This document shows, in pieces, positions 1 through 5,009 of a stretch of DNA of 5,102 nucleotides; position 1 is the first letter of the stretch; every line of letters starts with the position of its first letter. Below the pieces are notes generated by a model, which worked only from the letters and a program-made list of their open reading frames with translations, searched no databases and was not told the origin of the DNA. Position numbers and translations under genes: made by a program. The DNA is taken from contig JANXTJ010000202.1 of NCBI GenBank assembly GCA_025352485.1, forward strand, positions 1 through 5,102, written 5' to 3'. This stretch comes from Salinibacterium sp. GTDB taxonomy: Bacteria; Actinomycetota; Actinomycetes; Actinomycetales; Microbacteriaceae.

Positions 1-2
1 TC

Positions 3-929
3 GCCCGCACGAACCTCGGCCGCGACAAGCGGGTCGTCATCGCCGGCCACATCGACACCGTGCCGCTCAACAACAACCTTCCTACCCGCTTCGAAACAGA
101 GGATGGCGTCGACTACCTCTGGGGTCGCGGCACCGTCGACATGAAGGCCGGTCTCGCCGTTCAACTTAAGCTCGCCGCGGAGCTCGCGGAGCCCTTGGTC
201 GACGTGACCTGGATGTGGTACGACCATGAAGAGGTCTCCGAAGACCTCAACGGCCTCGCCCGTCTTGAGCGCCATCGACCCGACCTGTTCGTCGGGGACT
301 TCGCCATTCTCGGCGAGCCGACCAGAGCCATGATCGAGGGTGGCTGCAACGGCAACCTCAGAATCGAGGTGCGCACCCACGGCACGCGCGCCCACTCAGC
401 CCGCGCATGGGTGGGACACAACGCCATCCACGATGCGGCCGAGATTCTGGACACCCTTGCCGCGTATGTTTCCCGTGAGGTTGAAGTCGATGGCCTCGTC
501 TATCGGGAGGGGCTCAATGCGGTCGGCATTAGCGGCGGAGTGGCAGGCAACGTCATCCCGGATGAGTGCATGGTCCATATCAACTATCGCTTCGCACCAA
601 GTCGAACGGTCGAGGAGGCGATCGCCCACATGCACGAGCTTTTCGGCGCACACGCGATCACCGTGGTCGATGCCGCCGCCGGCGCACGACCCGGCCTCAA
701 CGGATCGTTGGCGAGAGAGTTCCTCGCTGCCGTCGGTGGAGAGGCAAATCCGAAGTACGGATGGACCGATGTCGCACGCTTCTCGGCACGCGGCATCCCC
801 GCCGTGAATTACGGTCCCGGCGATCCGCTCAAGGCCCACGCCGATGACGAGCGCGTTGCGCTAGCAGAAGTTGGTGCCTGCGAGGCGGGGTTGCGCGGCT
901 GGCTTACGGGCGTGATCACTCCGGCATAG
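3..929 (+). CDS. dapE: Succinyl-diaminopimelate desuccinylase (DapE), 5'-truncated by the window edge
   Basis: This cytoplasmic M20-family metallohydrolase removes succinate from N-succinyl-LL-2,6-diaminopimelate to give LL-diaminopimelate, the precursor of lysine and of meso-DAP for peptidoglycan. The frame is open from the window edge. The GTG at 60 is not the start, because the upstream codons already encode the family's first metal motif, VVIAGHIDTVP (His at 48-50). The other expected ligands follow in order: Asp in GRGTVDMKAG (138-140), the catalytic Glu pair in DHEEV (228-233), Glu in LGEPT (315-317) and His in KAHADDE (837-839). The middle third, with GTRAHSAR and GHNAIH, is the dimerisation ('lid') domain. 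308 residues are visible; family members have about 350-380, so roughly the first 45-70 are missing. No transcription signal is visible within the gene. An M20 amidohydrolase of other specificity is possible, but the actinobacterial DapE pattern fits well. Confidence 0.9.
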   Translation, partial: ARTNLGRDKRVVIAGHIDTVPLNNNLPTRFETEDGVDYLWGRGTVDMKAGLAVQLKLAAELAEPLVDVTWMWYDHEEVSEDLNGLARLERHRPDLFVGDFAILGEPTRAMIEGGCNGNLRIEVRTHGTRAHSARAWVGHNAIHDAAEILDTLAAYVSREVEVDGLVYREGLNAVGISGGVAGNVIPDECMVHINYRFAPSRTVEEAIAHMHELFGAHAITVVDAAAGARPGLNGSLAREFLAAVGGEANPKYGWTDVARFSARGIPAVNYGPGDPLKAHADDERVALAEVGACEAGLRGWLTGVITPA

Positions 930-1011
930 CAACGGCACGACGCGCGCGATCGTGGCGCTCAAACCGGTGCGCGAGCCCATCGGCGTGACCGAAATTGAAG
1001 CGCTGCAGGTT

Positions 1012-1043
1012 TGAAGCCGGTCTGATTCCCGTAACGTAGAACG
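1012..1043 (+). promoter_or_regulatory. Possible promoter for a leaderless DUF2256-photolyase transcript
   Basis: The 114-base gap after dapE holds TTGAAG (1011-1016) and, 15 bases on, TAACGT (1032-1037), which fits the actinobacterial TANNNT -10 pattern. The -10 ends six bases before the GTG at 1044, the spacing expected if transcription starts at the first base of the start codon. No Shine-Dalgarno sequence precedes that GTG, which agrees with a leaderless mRNA. The -35 match is only four of six and the spacer is short. This is inferred from pattern alone. Confidence 0.3.
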
Positions 1044-1214
1044 GTGGGCACGAACCGGCACGACTTCAAGGGCAACAAGTCCCATTTGCCGGCCAAGCCC
1101 TGCGCCGTATGCGGTCGCACCATGACGTGGCGGAAGGCGTGGGCCAAAAACTGGGACGACGTGCGCTACTGCAGTGGCACGTGTCGTCGGGGACGTTCGA
1201 GGCTCGACTCGTGA
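1044..1214 (+). CDS. DUF2256 zinc-ribbon protein, photolyase partner
   Basis: This small protein of 56 residues is read from GTG at 1044. It has the DUF2256 layout: a basic N-terminus, KSHLPAKPCAVCGRTMTWRK in the middle, then an aromatic stretch (W33, W37) and VRYCSGTC. Cys20, Cys23, Cys43 and Cys47 form a CxxC...CxxxC set suited to one zinc ion. WRK-W-x3-W followed by YC is the family signature. Its biochemical role is unknown. From memory, family members often sit beside iron-sulfur photolyase/cryptochrome genes, as here, so a link to photolyase folding, cluster assembly or DNA repair is a fair inference. Its TGA (1212-1214) overlaps the GTG of the next gene (1211-1213), which implies translational coupling. 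The start is chosen because it covers the whole domain. No good ribosome binding site precedes it. Confidence 0.85.
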   Translation: MGTNRHDFKGNKSHLPAKPCAVCGRTMTWRKAWAKNWDDVRYCSGTCRRGRSRLDS

Positions 1215-2755
1215 GTGGTGACGCACGTCAGCTCATCGTGGTACTCGGTGACCAGCTGAACCACAATTCGGCGGCCTTCGATGACGTCGACCCGCAGCAG
1301 GATGTTGTGTGGATGGCCGAAGTGGCGGAGGAGTCGAAGAAGGTTTGGGTCAGCAAGCCCCGAATAGCAGTCTTCCTTGCCGCGATGCGTCACTTCGCAG
1401 GTCAATTGCGCGGCGTGGGTCTCACCGTGGACTACCGGGCAATGGATGACCCCGACAACAACGGCACGTTGGCCACAGAGCTGATCGCCGCGATCGGACG
1501 CCATCGACCCCAGCTCGTGGTGCTCGTAGAGCCCGGAGAGTGGCAGGTGCGCGAGAGCCTGCGGGCTGCGGTCTCGTCCACGGGAGTGCGCCTCGACGAG
1601 CGCGTTGATCGTCACTTTCTGTGTTCGACGGACGAGTTCGCTCGCTACGCCGACGGGCGGCGAAGCCTGATCATGGAGACATTTTACCGCTCTCAGCGCC
1701 GCACGCACGGGATCCTGATGGACGGTGACTCGCCGGCGGGCGGGGCATGGAACTTCGACTCCGAGAATCGTCGCTCATTCGGCGCGAAAGGCCCCGGGCT
1801 CGTGGCCCCGCCGGCTTTCTGTGAGCCAGACCCCATCACGCGCGCCGTGATCGAGCTGGTCGAGGAGCATTTCGGCGAGCATCCGGGTTCACTCGATCGC
1901 TTTGCTTGGCCGGTCACTAGAACCGACGCGCTAATCGCACTTGACTGCTTCATTGAGCAACGTCTTGCGGACTTCGGGCGCTGGCAAGACGCGATGTGGT
2001 CGAACGAGCCATGGCTCTATCATTCCCTTATCAGCGCCGCACTCAACCTCAAGCTGCTTGATCCGCGTGAGGTCGTGGAGCGCGTGGAAGAAGCCTGGCG
2101 AGCGGGTCGTGTGCCCATCGAGGCGGCCGAAGGCTATGTGCGTCAGGTGATCGGCTGGCGTGAGTACGCGCGCGGCATTTACTGGTTGACGATGCCGGAC
2201 TATGCGAACGGGAATGCCCTCGGCGCCGCAGAAAAGCTCCCCGACTGGTACTGGACAGGCGACACCGAGCTTGCCTGCCTACGCGACGCCATTACCCAGA
2301 CCCTGGACTACGGATATGCCCACCACATTCAACGGCTCATGGTCACGGGACTCTATGCGCAGCTTCTTGGCGTCGATCCTCGACAGGTTCACGAGTGGTA
2401 CCTGGCGGTATACGTCGACGCCGTCGAGTGGGTTGAGCTGCCCAACGTGCTCGGGATGAGCCAGTTCGCTGACGGAGGTTACATGGCCAGCAAGCCTTAT
2501 GTTGCCACCGGCAAATACATCGACCGGATGAGCAACCATTGCGGGTCATGCCGCTTCCGGCCGGACCTGCGGGTGGGTGATGATGCCTGCCCGTTCACAA
2601 CGCTGTACTGGGACTTCTTGGCGCGCCACGAGGACCGGTTCGCCCGGCATCCGCGAATGGCACTTCAGGTGAAGAATCTCGCACGCCTTCCCGAGCACGA
2701 ACGGAGTGAGATCGCGCACCGCGCGGCGTCGATCAGGCGCGGGGAAATCGGGTGA
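1211..2755 (+). CDS. Iron-sulfur (6-4) photolyase / cryptochrome-like protein (FeS-BCP, PhrB/CryB type)
   Basis: This is a 514-residue flavoprotein of the bacterial FeS-BCP class, which repairs UV-induced (6-4) pyrimidine photoproducts using blue light, or in some members acts as a photoreceptor. An N-terminal alpha/beta antenna domain opens with QLIVVLGDQL and includes VEPGEWQVR. A helical FAD domain follows, with MDGDSPAGGAWNFD, YVRQVIGWREYARGIYW, HHIQRLMVTG and EWVELPNVLGMSQFADGG. Four cysteines, C356, C444, C447 and C460, are spaced 88, 3 and 13 apart, the same as the [4Fe-4S] ligands I recall for Agrobacterium PhrB (350, 438, 441, 454). GTG at 1211 is preferred to the in-frame ATG at 1109: the conserved domain starts about seven codons after it, GAGG (1199-1202) lies eight bases upstream, and the ATG extension would read through the DUF2256 gene out of frame. 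Expected cofactors are FAD, a [4Fe-4S] cluster and probably a ribolumazine antenna. Nothing looks truncated. Repair versus photoreceptor function cannot be decided from sequence. Confidence 0.93.
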   Translation: MSGDARQLIVVLGDQLNHNSAAFDDVDPQQDVVWMAEVAEESKKVWVSKPRIAVFLAAMRHFAGQLRGVGLTVDYRAMDDPDNNGTLATELIAAIGRHRPQLVVLVEPGEWQVRESLRAAVSSTGVRLDERVDRHFLCSTDEFARYADGRRSLIMETFYRSQRRTHGILMDGDSPAGGAWNFDSENRRSFGAKGPGLVAPPAFCEPDPITRAVIELVEEHFGEHPGSLDRFAWPVTRTDALIALDCFIEQRLADFGRWQDAMWSNEPWLYHSLISAALNLKLLDPREVVERVEEAWRAGRVPIEAAEGYVRQVIGWREYARGIYWLTMPDYANGNALGAAEKLPDWYWTGDTELACLRDAITQTLDYGYAHHIQRLMVTGLYAQLLGVDPRQVHEWYLAVYVDAVEWVELPNVLGMSQFADGGYMASKPYVATGKYIDRMSNHCGSCRFRPDLRVGDDACPFTTLYWDFLARHEDRFARHPRMALQVKNLARLPEHERSEIAHRAASIRRGEIG

Positions 2756-2771
2756 CTTTCACAGGGAGAAT

Positions 2772-2793
2772 TTCGGCATTAGTGATGCCCGAA
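2772..2793 (+). terminator. Weak hairpin after the photolyase gene, possible terminator
   Basis: GGCAT (2775-2779) and ATGCC (2785-2789) are perfect arms around a five-base loop. Outer TTC/GAA pairing extends the stem if C2790 bulges out. The hairpin starts 17 bases after the photolyase stop and is followed by TAGTTTCG, which has only a short T run. Actinobacterial terminators often lack a U tract, so the position is reasonable, but the stem is short. Confidence 0.3.
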
Positions 2794-3156
2794 TAGTTTC
2801 GACAAGGATTTTGTCTCGCGGTCGATCTCGAAGACGTCTATCCGCGCTGAAGAGCGCGACATCGCTATCTCATCTCGTCCCGTCCCGCAGTTCGAGGGCA
2901 AGTGCGCGGTCGGGTTCCCGCTTTTCGCGCAGCAGAATGACTCGTTCGACGCGACCGTGACCGTGGCGTTCTTTTCGCTTTCGGTGAGGACACGGTCAGT
3001 GGGAACCGACGACAGCTGCATAGCTGGCTGTCGTTCTCAAAGCTGAGCAAGGGAACATTTGTCCGCGCTCGGGTGGAGCGGCGTTGCGGCATTGACCGGG
3101 CATTTTCGCCGTCGCACGCGTTCGGCCGCCAGCATGATCCTGTGATTCTTGCTTAG
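2786..3156 (+). pseudogene. Possible decayed gene of unknown family, split over two frames
   Basis: I do not recognise this protein. From 2786, just after two stops (TAG TGA, 2780-2785), a frame stays open to TGA at 3044-3046 with no ATG and strong G/C at third positions. It includes ISSRPVPQFEGKCAVGFP and DSFDATVTVAFFSLSV, which look like real protein with beta-strand alternation. From 2941 a second frame, shifted by -1, is open to TAG at 3154-3156 and includes FGEDTVSGNRRQLHSW and LSKGTFVRARVERRCGID. Joined near 2965-2985, the two would give one continuous domain of about 120 residues. The simplest reading is a gene fragment with one frameshift and a lost start. The alternative is an 80-codon minus-strand frame from ATG at 3021 to TAA at 2779; it shares the same wobble positions, so composition cannot separate them. 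Chance is also possible. Confidence 0.3.
3009..3034. repeat. Perfect 8-bp inverted repeat (ACGACAGC / GCTGTCGT)
   Basis: The arms at 3009-3016 and 3027-3034 are perfect, with a ten-base loop. In RNA, wobble pairs would lengthen the stem by one on each side. TTCTC follows rather than a T tract, so it is a poor intrinsic terminator. It lies about 250 bases past the photolyase stop, within the candidate decayed gene, and may be a leftover of mobile DNA or a bidirectional transcription barrier. Read on the minus strand, an ATG (3021-3019) falls in the loop. Confidence 0.5.
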
Positions 3157-3232
3157 CTTCGAGTCGCATTTTGTTTGCGCGGCGACGACTCGGCTGAGGA
3201 CTAAATTGTCGAGGCAACCGAATACGAGCGTG

Positions 3233-3247
3233 TTGGCGCCGCGCCAA
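3233..3247. promoter_or_regulatory. Palindrome TTGGCGCCGCGCCAA, candidate operator
   Basis: Two perfect 7-bp arms flank one central base. It lies 13 bases before the TTGACA box. The single-base centre would not allow a full RNA hairpin, which favours a binding site for a dimeric regulator. The half-site TTGGCGC recurs in direct orientation at 3340-3346. Confidence 0.4.
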
Positions 3248-3262
3248 AAGGTGTTTCACCTT
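3248..3262. promoter_or_regulatory. Palindrome AAGGTGTTTCACCTT, candidate operator overlapping the -35
   Basis: Perfect 6-bp arms flank TTT. It begins exactly where the previous palindrome ends, and its last two bases are the first two of TTGACA (3261-3266). A protein bound here would block RNA polymerase. An RNA hairpin with a three-base loop is also possible, but no T tract follows. Confidence 0.4.
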
Positions 3263-3292
3263 GACATGCAGTTGCCCCTAGGCCAATATAAA
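3261..3292 (+). promoter_or_regulatory. Probable promoter of the substrate-binding lipoprotein gene
   Basis: TTGACA at 3261-3266 is a perfect -35 consensus. The best -10 by sequence is TATAAA (3287-3292), but the spacer is 20 bases, longer than the usual 16-18. AATATA (3285-3290) gives an 18-base spacer with a poorer match. The start of transcription would fall near 3297-3300, leaving a leader of about 105 bases. The box sits in a local A+T-rich island within G+C-rich DNA, which supports a promoter. The exact -10 is uncertain. Confidence 0.5.
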
Positions 3293-3311
3293 TTCAGTAT
3301 CAAATCACTAC

Positions 3312-3325
3312 TGCATAAATATGCA
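3312..3325. promoter_or_regulatory. Palindrome TGCATAAATATGCA, candidate downstream operator
   Basis: Perfect 5-bp arms flank AAAT, just downstream of the predicted transcription start. TGCAAACG, overlapping its right arm (3322-3329), resembles half of a LacI-family operator, and CGTT follows at 3338-3341. Its centre is about 63 bases from that of the palindrome at 3248-3262, close to six helical turns, so looping between the sites is conceivable. This is inference from pattern only. Confidence 0.35.
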
Positions 3326-3390
3326 AACGTCGAATTGCGTTGGCGCTATTGCACCGCGGACGAAACAAACTACGTAACTTGCGCACGGAC

Positions 3391-3397
3391 AAAGGAG
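3391..3397 (+). promoter_or_regulatory. Strong ribosome binding site (AAAGGAG)
   Basis: AAAGGAG ends seven bases before the ATG at 3405. This fixes the start of the lipoprotein gene and suggests it was once highly translated, as is usual for substrate-binding proteins. Confidence 0.85.
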
Positions 3398-3404
3398 ACT
3401 CACC

Positions 3405-3734
3405 ATGAACGGTTCGCGAAAGCAATTTGGAGCGATTGCCGCAGGCCTCGCCGCGACAGCGATCGTACTGACTGGATGCTCGGCCAGTACCCCATCCGGT
3501 GGGTCGTCGAGTGCCGCAAAGATCGTCATCAACGCAACCTGGTCGTTTGCGGACTCAGTCGGCTGGGTTGGCGAGATCGCGGGCGCTACACAGGAGGCAA
3601 AGAAATTGGGGGTTGCCCTCAACGTTGTCTCCGCCGCCGGAGATTCGAGCACTCAGGCAAGCCAGATGAGCACCTTCATCACCAACAAGTCATCTGCCAT
3701 CCTCATGAGCCGGGTCTGCTGCACGGATAGGTGA
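3405..3734 (+). pseudogene. Sugar ABC-transporter substrate-binding lipoprotein, truncated by an IS
   Basis: The intact gene would encode a membrane-anchored extracellular receptor that delivers a sugar to an ABC importer. Residues 1-25 are a lipoprotein signal peptide: basic NGSRKQ, an Ala-rich hydrophobic core, and the lipobox LTGC with Cys25 as the lipidated residue. A Gly/Ser linker (about 26-38) leads to the start of a type 1 periplasmic-binding fold of the RbsB-like kind: KIVINATWSF (beta 1), GATQEAKKLGVALNVV (helix and beta 2), then STFITNKSSAILMS. Only 102 native residues remain of the roughly 320-370 usual, so much of lobe 1 and all of lobe 2 are lost. The last seven codons (RVCCTDR) and the TGA at 3732-3734 come essentially from the left end of the insertion element. 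The product cannot bind sugar. The ligand cannot be named; no permease or ATPase gene is visible. Confidence 0.85.
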
Positions 3735-3736
3735 CA
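3712..3736 (+). repeat. Left terminal inverted repeat of the IS
   Basis: It reads GGGTCTGCTGCACGG, then ATA, then GGTGACA. It matches the reverse complement of the right end at 23 of 25 positions; only the first and third bases of the ATA differ (TTT at the right). It lies at the junction with the lipoprotein gene and supplies that frame's stop codon. Confidence 0.93.
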
Positions 3737-3766
3737 TCTGATCTGGCTTGCCCGGGAGGGCGGCCT

Positions 3767-3773
3767 GGAAGGA
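3767..3773 (+). promoter_or_regulatory. Ribosome binding site of orfA (GGAAGGA)
   Basis: GGAAGGA lies seven bases before the ATG at 3781. This decides against the in-frame TTG at 3748, which would add eleven non-family residues. Confidence 0.75.
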
Positions 3774-3780
3774 TGTTGTT

Positions 3781-4089
3781 ATGCCTAAGCCTTACCCGAG
3801 TGAGTTCCGTGACGATGTCGTGCGCGTCGCACGCAACCGTGAGTCCGGAGTGACGATCGAGCAGATCGCGAAAGATTTCGGTGTTCACACGATGACGTTG
3901 CAGAAGTGGTTGCAGCGTGCCGCCGTCGATGATGGTGTGCGGCCTGGTCAGAGTCGGACGGAGGGTGCCGAGCTTCGCGAAGCACGCAAGCGGGTCCGGC
4001 TTCTGGAGCAGGAGAACGAGGTGTTGAGGCGGGCGGCAGCGTATCTGTCGCAGGCGAACCTGCCGGGAAAAGGTTCTACCCGCTCGTGA
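3781..4089 (+). CDS. IS3-family transposase OrfA (DNA-binding subunit)
   Basis: This 102-residue protein recognises the element's ends and, when made alone, typically dampens transposition in IS3 elements. Residues 6-20 (PSEFRDDVVRVARNR) open the HTH_Tnp_1-type domain. The helix-turn-helix covers about 22-44, with TIEQIAKDFGVHTMTLQKWL. A leucine-zipper-like coiled coil at about 64-89 (AELREARKRVRLLEQENEVL) allows OrfA-OrfA and OrfA-OrfAB pairing. Its stop TGA (4087-4089) overlaps the GTG of orfB. The slippage heptamer at codons 96-97 diverts some ribosomes into the orfB frame. The length matches IS3 OrfA proteins, and no defect is seen. Confidence 0.92.
   Translation: MPKPYPSEFRDDVVRVARNRESGVTIEQIAKDFGVHTMTLQKWLQRAAVDDGVRPGQSRTEGAELREARKRVRLLEQENEVLRRAAAYLSQANLPGKGSTRS
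4065..4071 (+). other. Programmed -1 ribosomal frameshift site (G_GGA_AAA)
   Basis: The heptamer GGGAAAA is in the correct X_XXY_YYZ register with orfA: G, then codons GGA (96) and AAA (97). Slipping back one base gives GGG AAA AGG, after which the frame encodes RFYPLVKELAEDR and runs into orfB without a stop. FYPLVxELA is what family OrfB proteins have before the point corresponding to the GTG at 4086, so the fusion restores conserved residues. The OrfAB product would be 398 residues. No strong downstream stem-loop is seen; a weak GCTC/GAGC pairing follows (4082-4095). Confidence 0.8.
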
Positions 4090-4976
4090 AAGAGCTCGCC
4101 GAAGACAGGATCCCTGTCACGGTGACGTGCCGGGTATTGAAGCTCTCCCGCCAGCCGTATTACCGATGGCTACTCGACCCCACCACCGATAGTGAGATGG
4201 TGGAGGCCCATCGCGCGAATGCTCTGTTTGATGCCCACCACGATGACCCAGAGTTCGGGCACCGGCTCCTTGCGGACGAAGCACGTCAGGCAGGTGAGGC
4301 GATGGCGGACCGGACTGCGTGGCGGATCTGTCGCGACAACGCGTGGTGGAGCACTTTCGGGAAGAAACGAGGCCGGGGTGGGAAGAGACCCGGCCCTGCG
4401 GTCCACGACGATCTCTGCACGGTCATCGACGGAAACGGGCGCGTCCGTCATGAGTTCAGCGCCGAGCGCCCGAACCAGCTCTGGCTGACGGACATCACCG
4501 AACATAGGACCACTACCCAAGGCAAGCTCTATCTCTGCGCGGTGAAAGACGTGTTCTCGAACAAGATCGTCGGATACTCGATCGACTCACGGATGAAGTC
4601 CGGCCTCGCCGTCAACGCTCTGGACAACGCCGTCGCGATGCGCGGAGATGTTGCCGGTTGTGTAGTTCACAGCGATCGTGGATCGCAATTTCGAAGTCGG
4701 AAATTCCTGCGTGCTTTGGCCCGGCACCGCATGGTCGGATCCATGGGCAGGGTCGCCTCCTGCGGCGATAACGCCGCGATGGAATCGTTCTTCAGCCTGC
4801 TGCAGAAAAACGTCCTCAACCGCCGCTCCTGGGCAACGCAAGAGGAGCTGCGCATCGCGATCGTGACCTGGATCGAACGCACCTATCACCGCCGCCGCCG
4901 GCAAGCACGCCTGGGCCGTTTGACGCCGGTCGAATTCGAGGCCATCATAAACACGCCAGCCGCACTGGCTGCGTGA
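4086..4976 (+). CDS. IS3-family transposase OrfB (DDE integrase-fold catalytic domain)
   Basis: This catalytic part of the transposase carries out strand cleavage and transfer at the element's ends, normally as the OrfAB fusion. Read from the GTG at 4086 it has 296 residues. An N-terminal HTH_21-like region (RIPVTVTCRVLKLSRQPYYRWL) is followed by a basic linker (KKRGRGGKRP) and the rve integrase core. The triad is D136 in LWLTDIT, D197 in VHSDRGSQF and E233 in DNAAMESFF, spaced 60 and 35 residues apart, as in the IS3 family. The ending with YHRRRRQARLGRLTPVEFE is typical. Translation as a separate OrfB is possible through the GTGA overlap with orfA, but frameshifting is the expected main route. 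All visible residues fit an active enzyme. Confidence 0.93.
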   Translation: MKELAEDRIPVTVTCRVLKLSRQPYYRWLLDPTTDSEMVEAHRANALFDAHHDDPEFGHRLLADEARQAGEAMADRTAWRICRDNAWWSTFGKKRGRGGKRPGPAVHDDLCTVIDGNGRVRHEFSAERPNQLWLTDITEHRTTTQGKLYLCAVKDVFSNKIVGYSIDSRMKSGLAVNALDNAVAMRGDVAGCVVHSDRGSQFRSRKFLRALARHRMVGSMGRVASCGDNAAMESFFSLLQKNVLNRRSWATQEELRIAIVTWIERTYHRRRRQARLGRLTPVEFEAIINTPAALAA

Positions 4977-4984
4977 CTAGAAAC

Positions 4985-5009
4985 TGTCACCAAACCGTGC
5001 AGCAGACCC
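4985..5009 (-). repeat. Right terminal inverted repeat of the IS
   Basis: On the plus strand it reads TGTCACC, AAA, then CCGTGCAGCAGACCC, the partner of 3712-3736. It starts eight bases after the orfB stop. The stop codon of the minus-strand frame entering from the right (4987-4989) lies inside it. Confidence 0.93.

Larger units (their letters stand above)
3157..3404 (+). promoter_or_regulatory. Upstream regulatory region of the truncated lipoprotein gene
   Basis: I see no supported gene in this stretch; frames here lack protein-like content. It becomes clearly more A+T-rich from about 3280. In order it holds two abutting palindromes (3233-3262), a TTGACA box, a third palindrome (3312-3325), a second copy of the half-site TTGGCGC (3340-3346) and a strong ribosome binding site (3391-3397). 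Such crowding is typical of a regulated sugar-uptake operon, probably with a LacI- or GntR-type repressor, although no regulator gene is in the window. Confidence 0.5.
3712..5009 (+). mobile_element. IS3-family insertion sequence, apparently intact
   Basis: The element spans about 1298 bp, within the usual IS3-family size of 1.2-1.5 kb. It is bounded by imperfect 25-bp inverted repeats (3712-3736 and 4985-5009) and carries overlapping orfA and orfB with a slippage site between them. Both genes are open and the catalytic triad is complete, so it may still be active. IS3 elements usually leave 3-5 bp target duplications. None is seen: the left flank ends in GAGCC and the right begins with CGTCT. 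The ends may be off by a base or so (both outer neighbours are C on the plus strand), but no shift I tried restores a duplication. It lies in the same orientation as the interrupted lipoprotein gene. The group within IS3 is not assigned here. Confidence 0.92.

Noticed and set aside
60..62. GTG at 60 as start of dapE
   Set aside because: It is the Val of the conserved GHIDTVP motif. The frame is open to the left edge and the first metal-binding His lies before it.
161..847. Several long frames on both strands inside dapE
   Set aside because: They are shadows of a gene with five intact metal and catalytic motifs. Their products are Arg/Ser/Pro-rich with no recognisable domain.
936..954. CACGA/TCGTG inverted repeat after dapE as a terminator
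   Set aside because: It has only five paired bases around a G+C-rich nine-base loop and no T run, so it is too weak to call.
1109..1210. Upstream ATG at 1109 as start of the photolyase gene
   Set aside because: The 34 extra codons read the DUF2256 gene out of frame and match no photolyase. GTG at 1211 has GAGG eight bases before it and gives the family's length.
1166..1708. 180-codon minus-strand frame inside the photolyase gene
   Set aside because: It is antisense to a strongly conserved coding region, with no ribosome binding site or recognisable domain.
2779..3021. 80-codon minus-strand frame as a real gene
   Set aside because: It has an ATG but no ribosome binding site and a low-complexity Ser-rich product. 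The plus-strand readings look more protein-like. It is kept only as the alternative to the decayed gene.
3149..3730. 193-codon plus-strand frame across the lipoprotein start
   Set aside because: It runs out of frame through the promoter, ribosome binding site and signal peptide of a clear gene. The product is Arg/His/Cys-rich with no domain.
4170..4904. Minus- and plus-strand frames inside orfB
   Set aside because: They overlap a complete DDE transposase and have no independent support.
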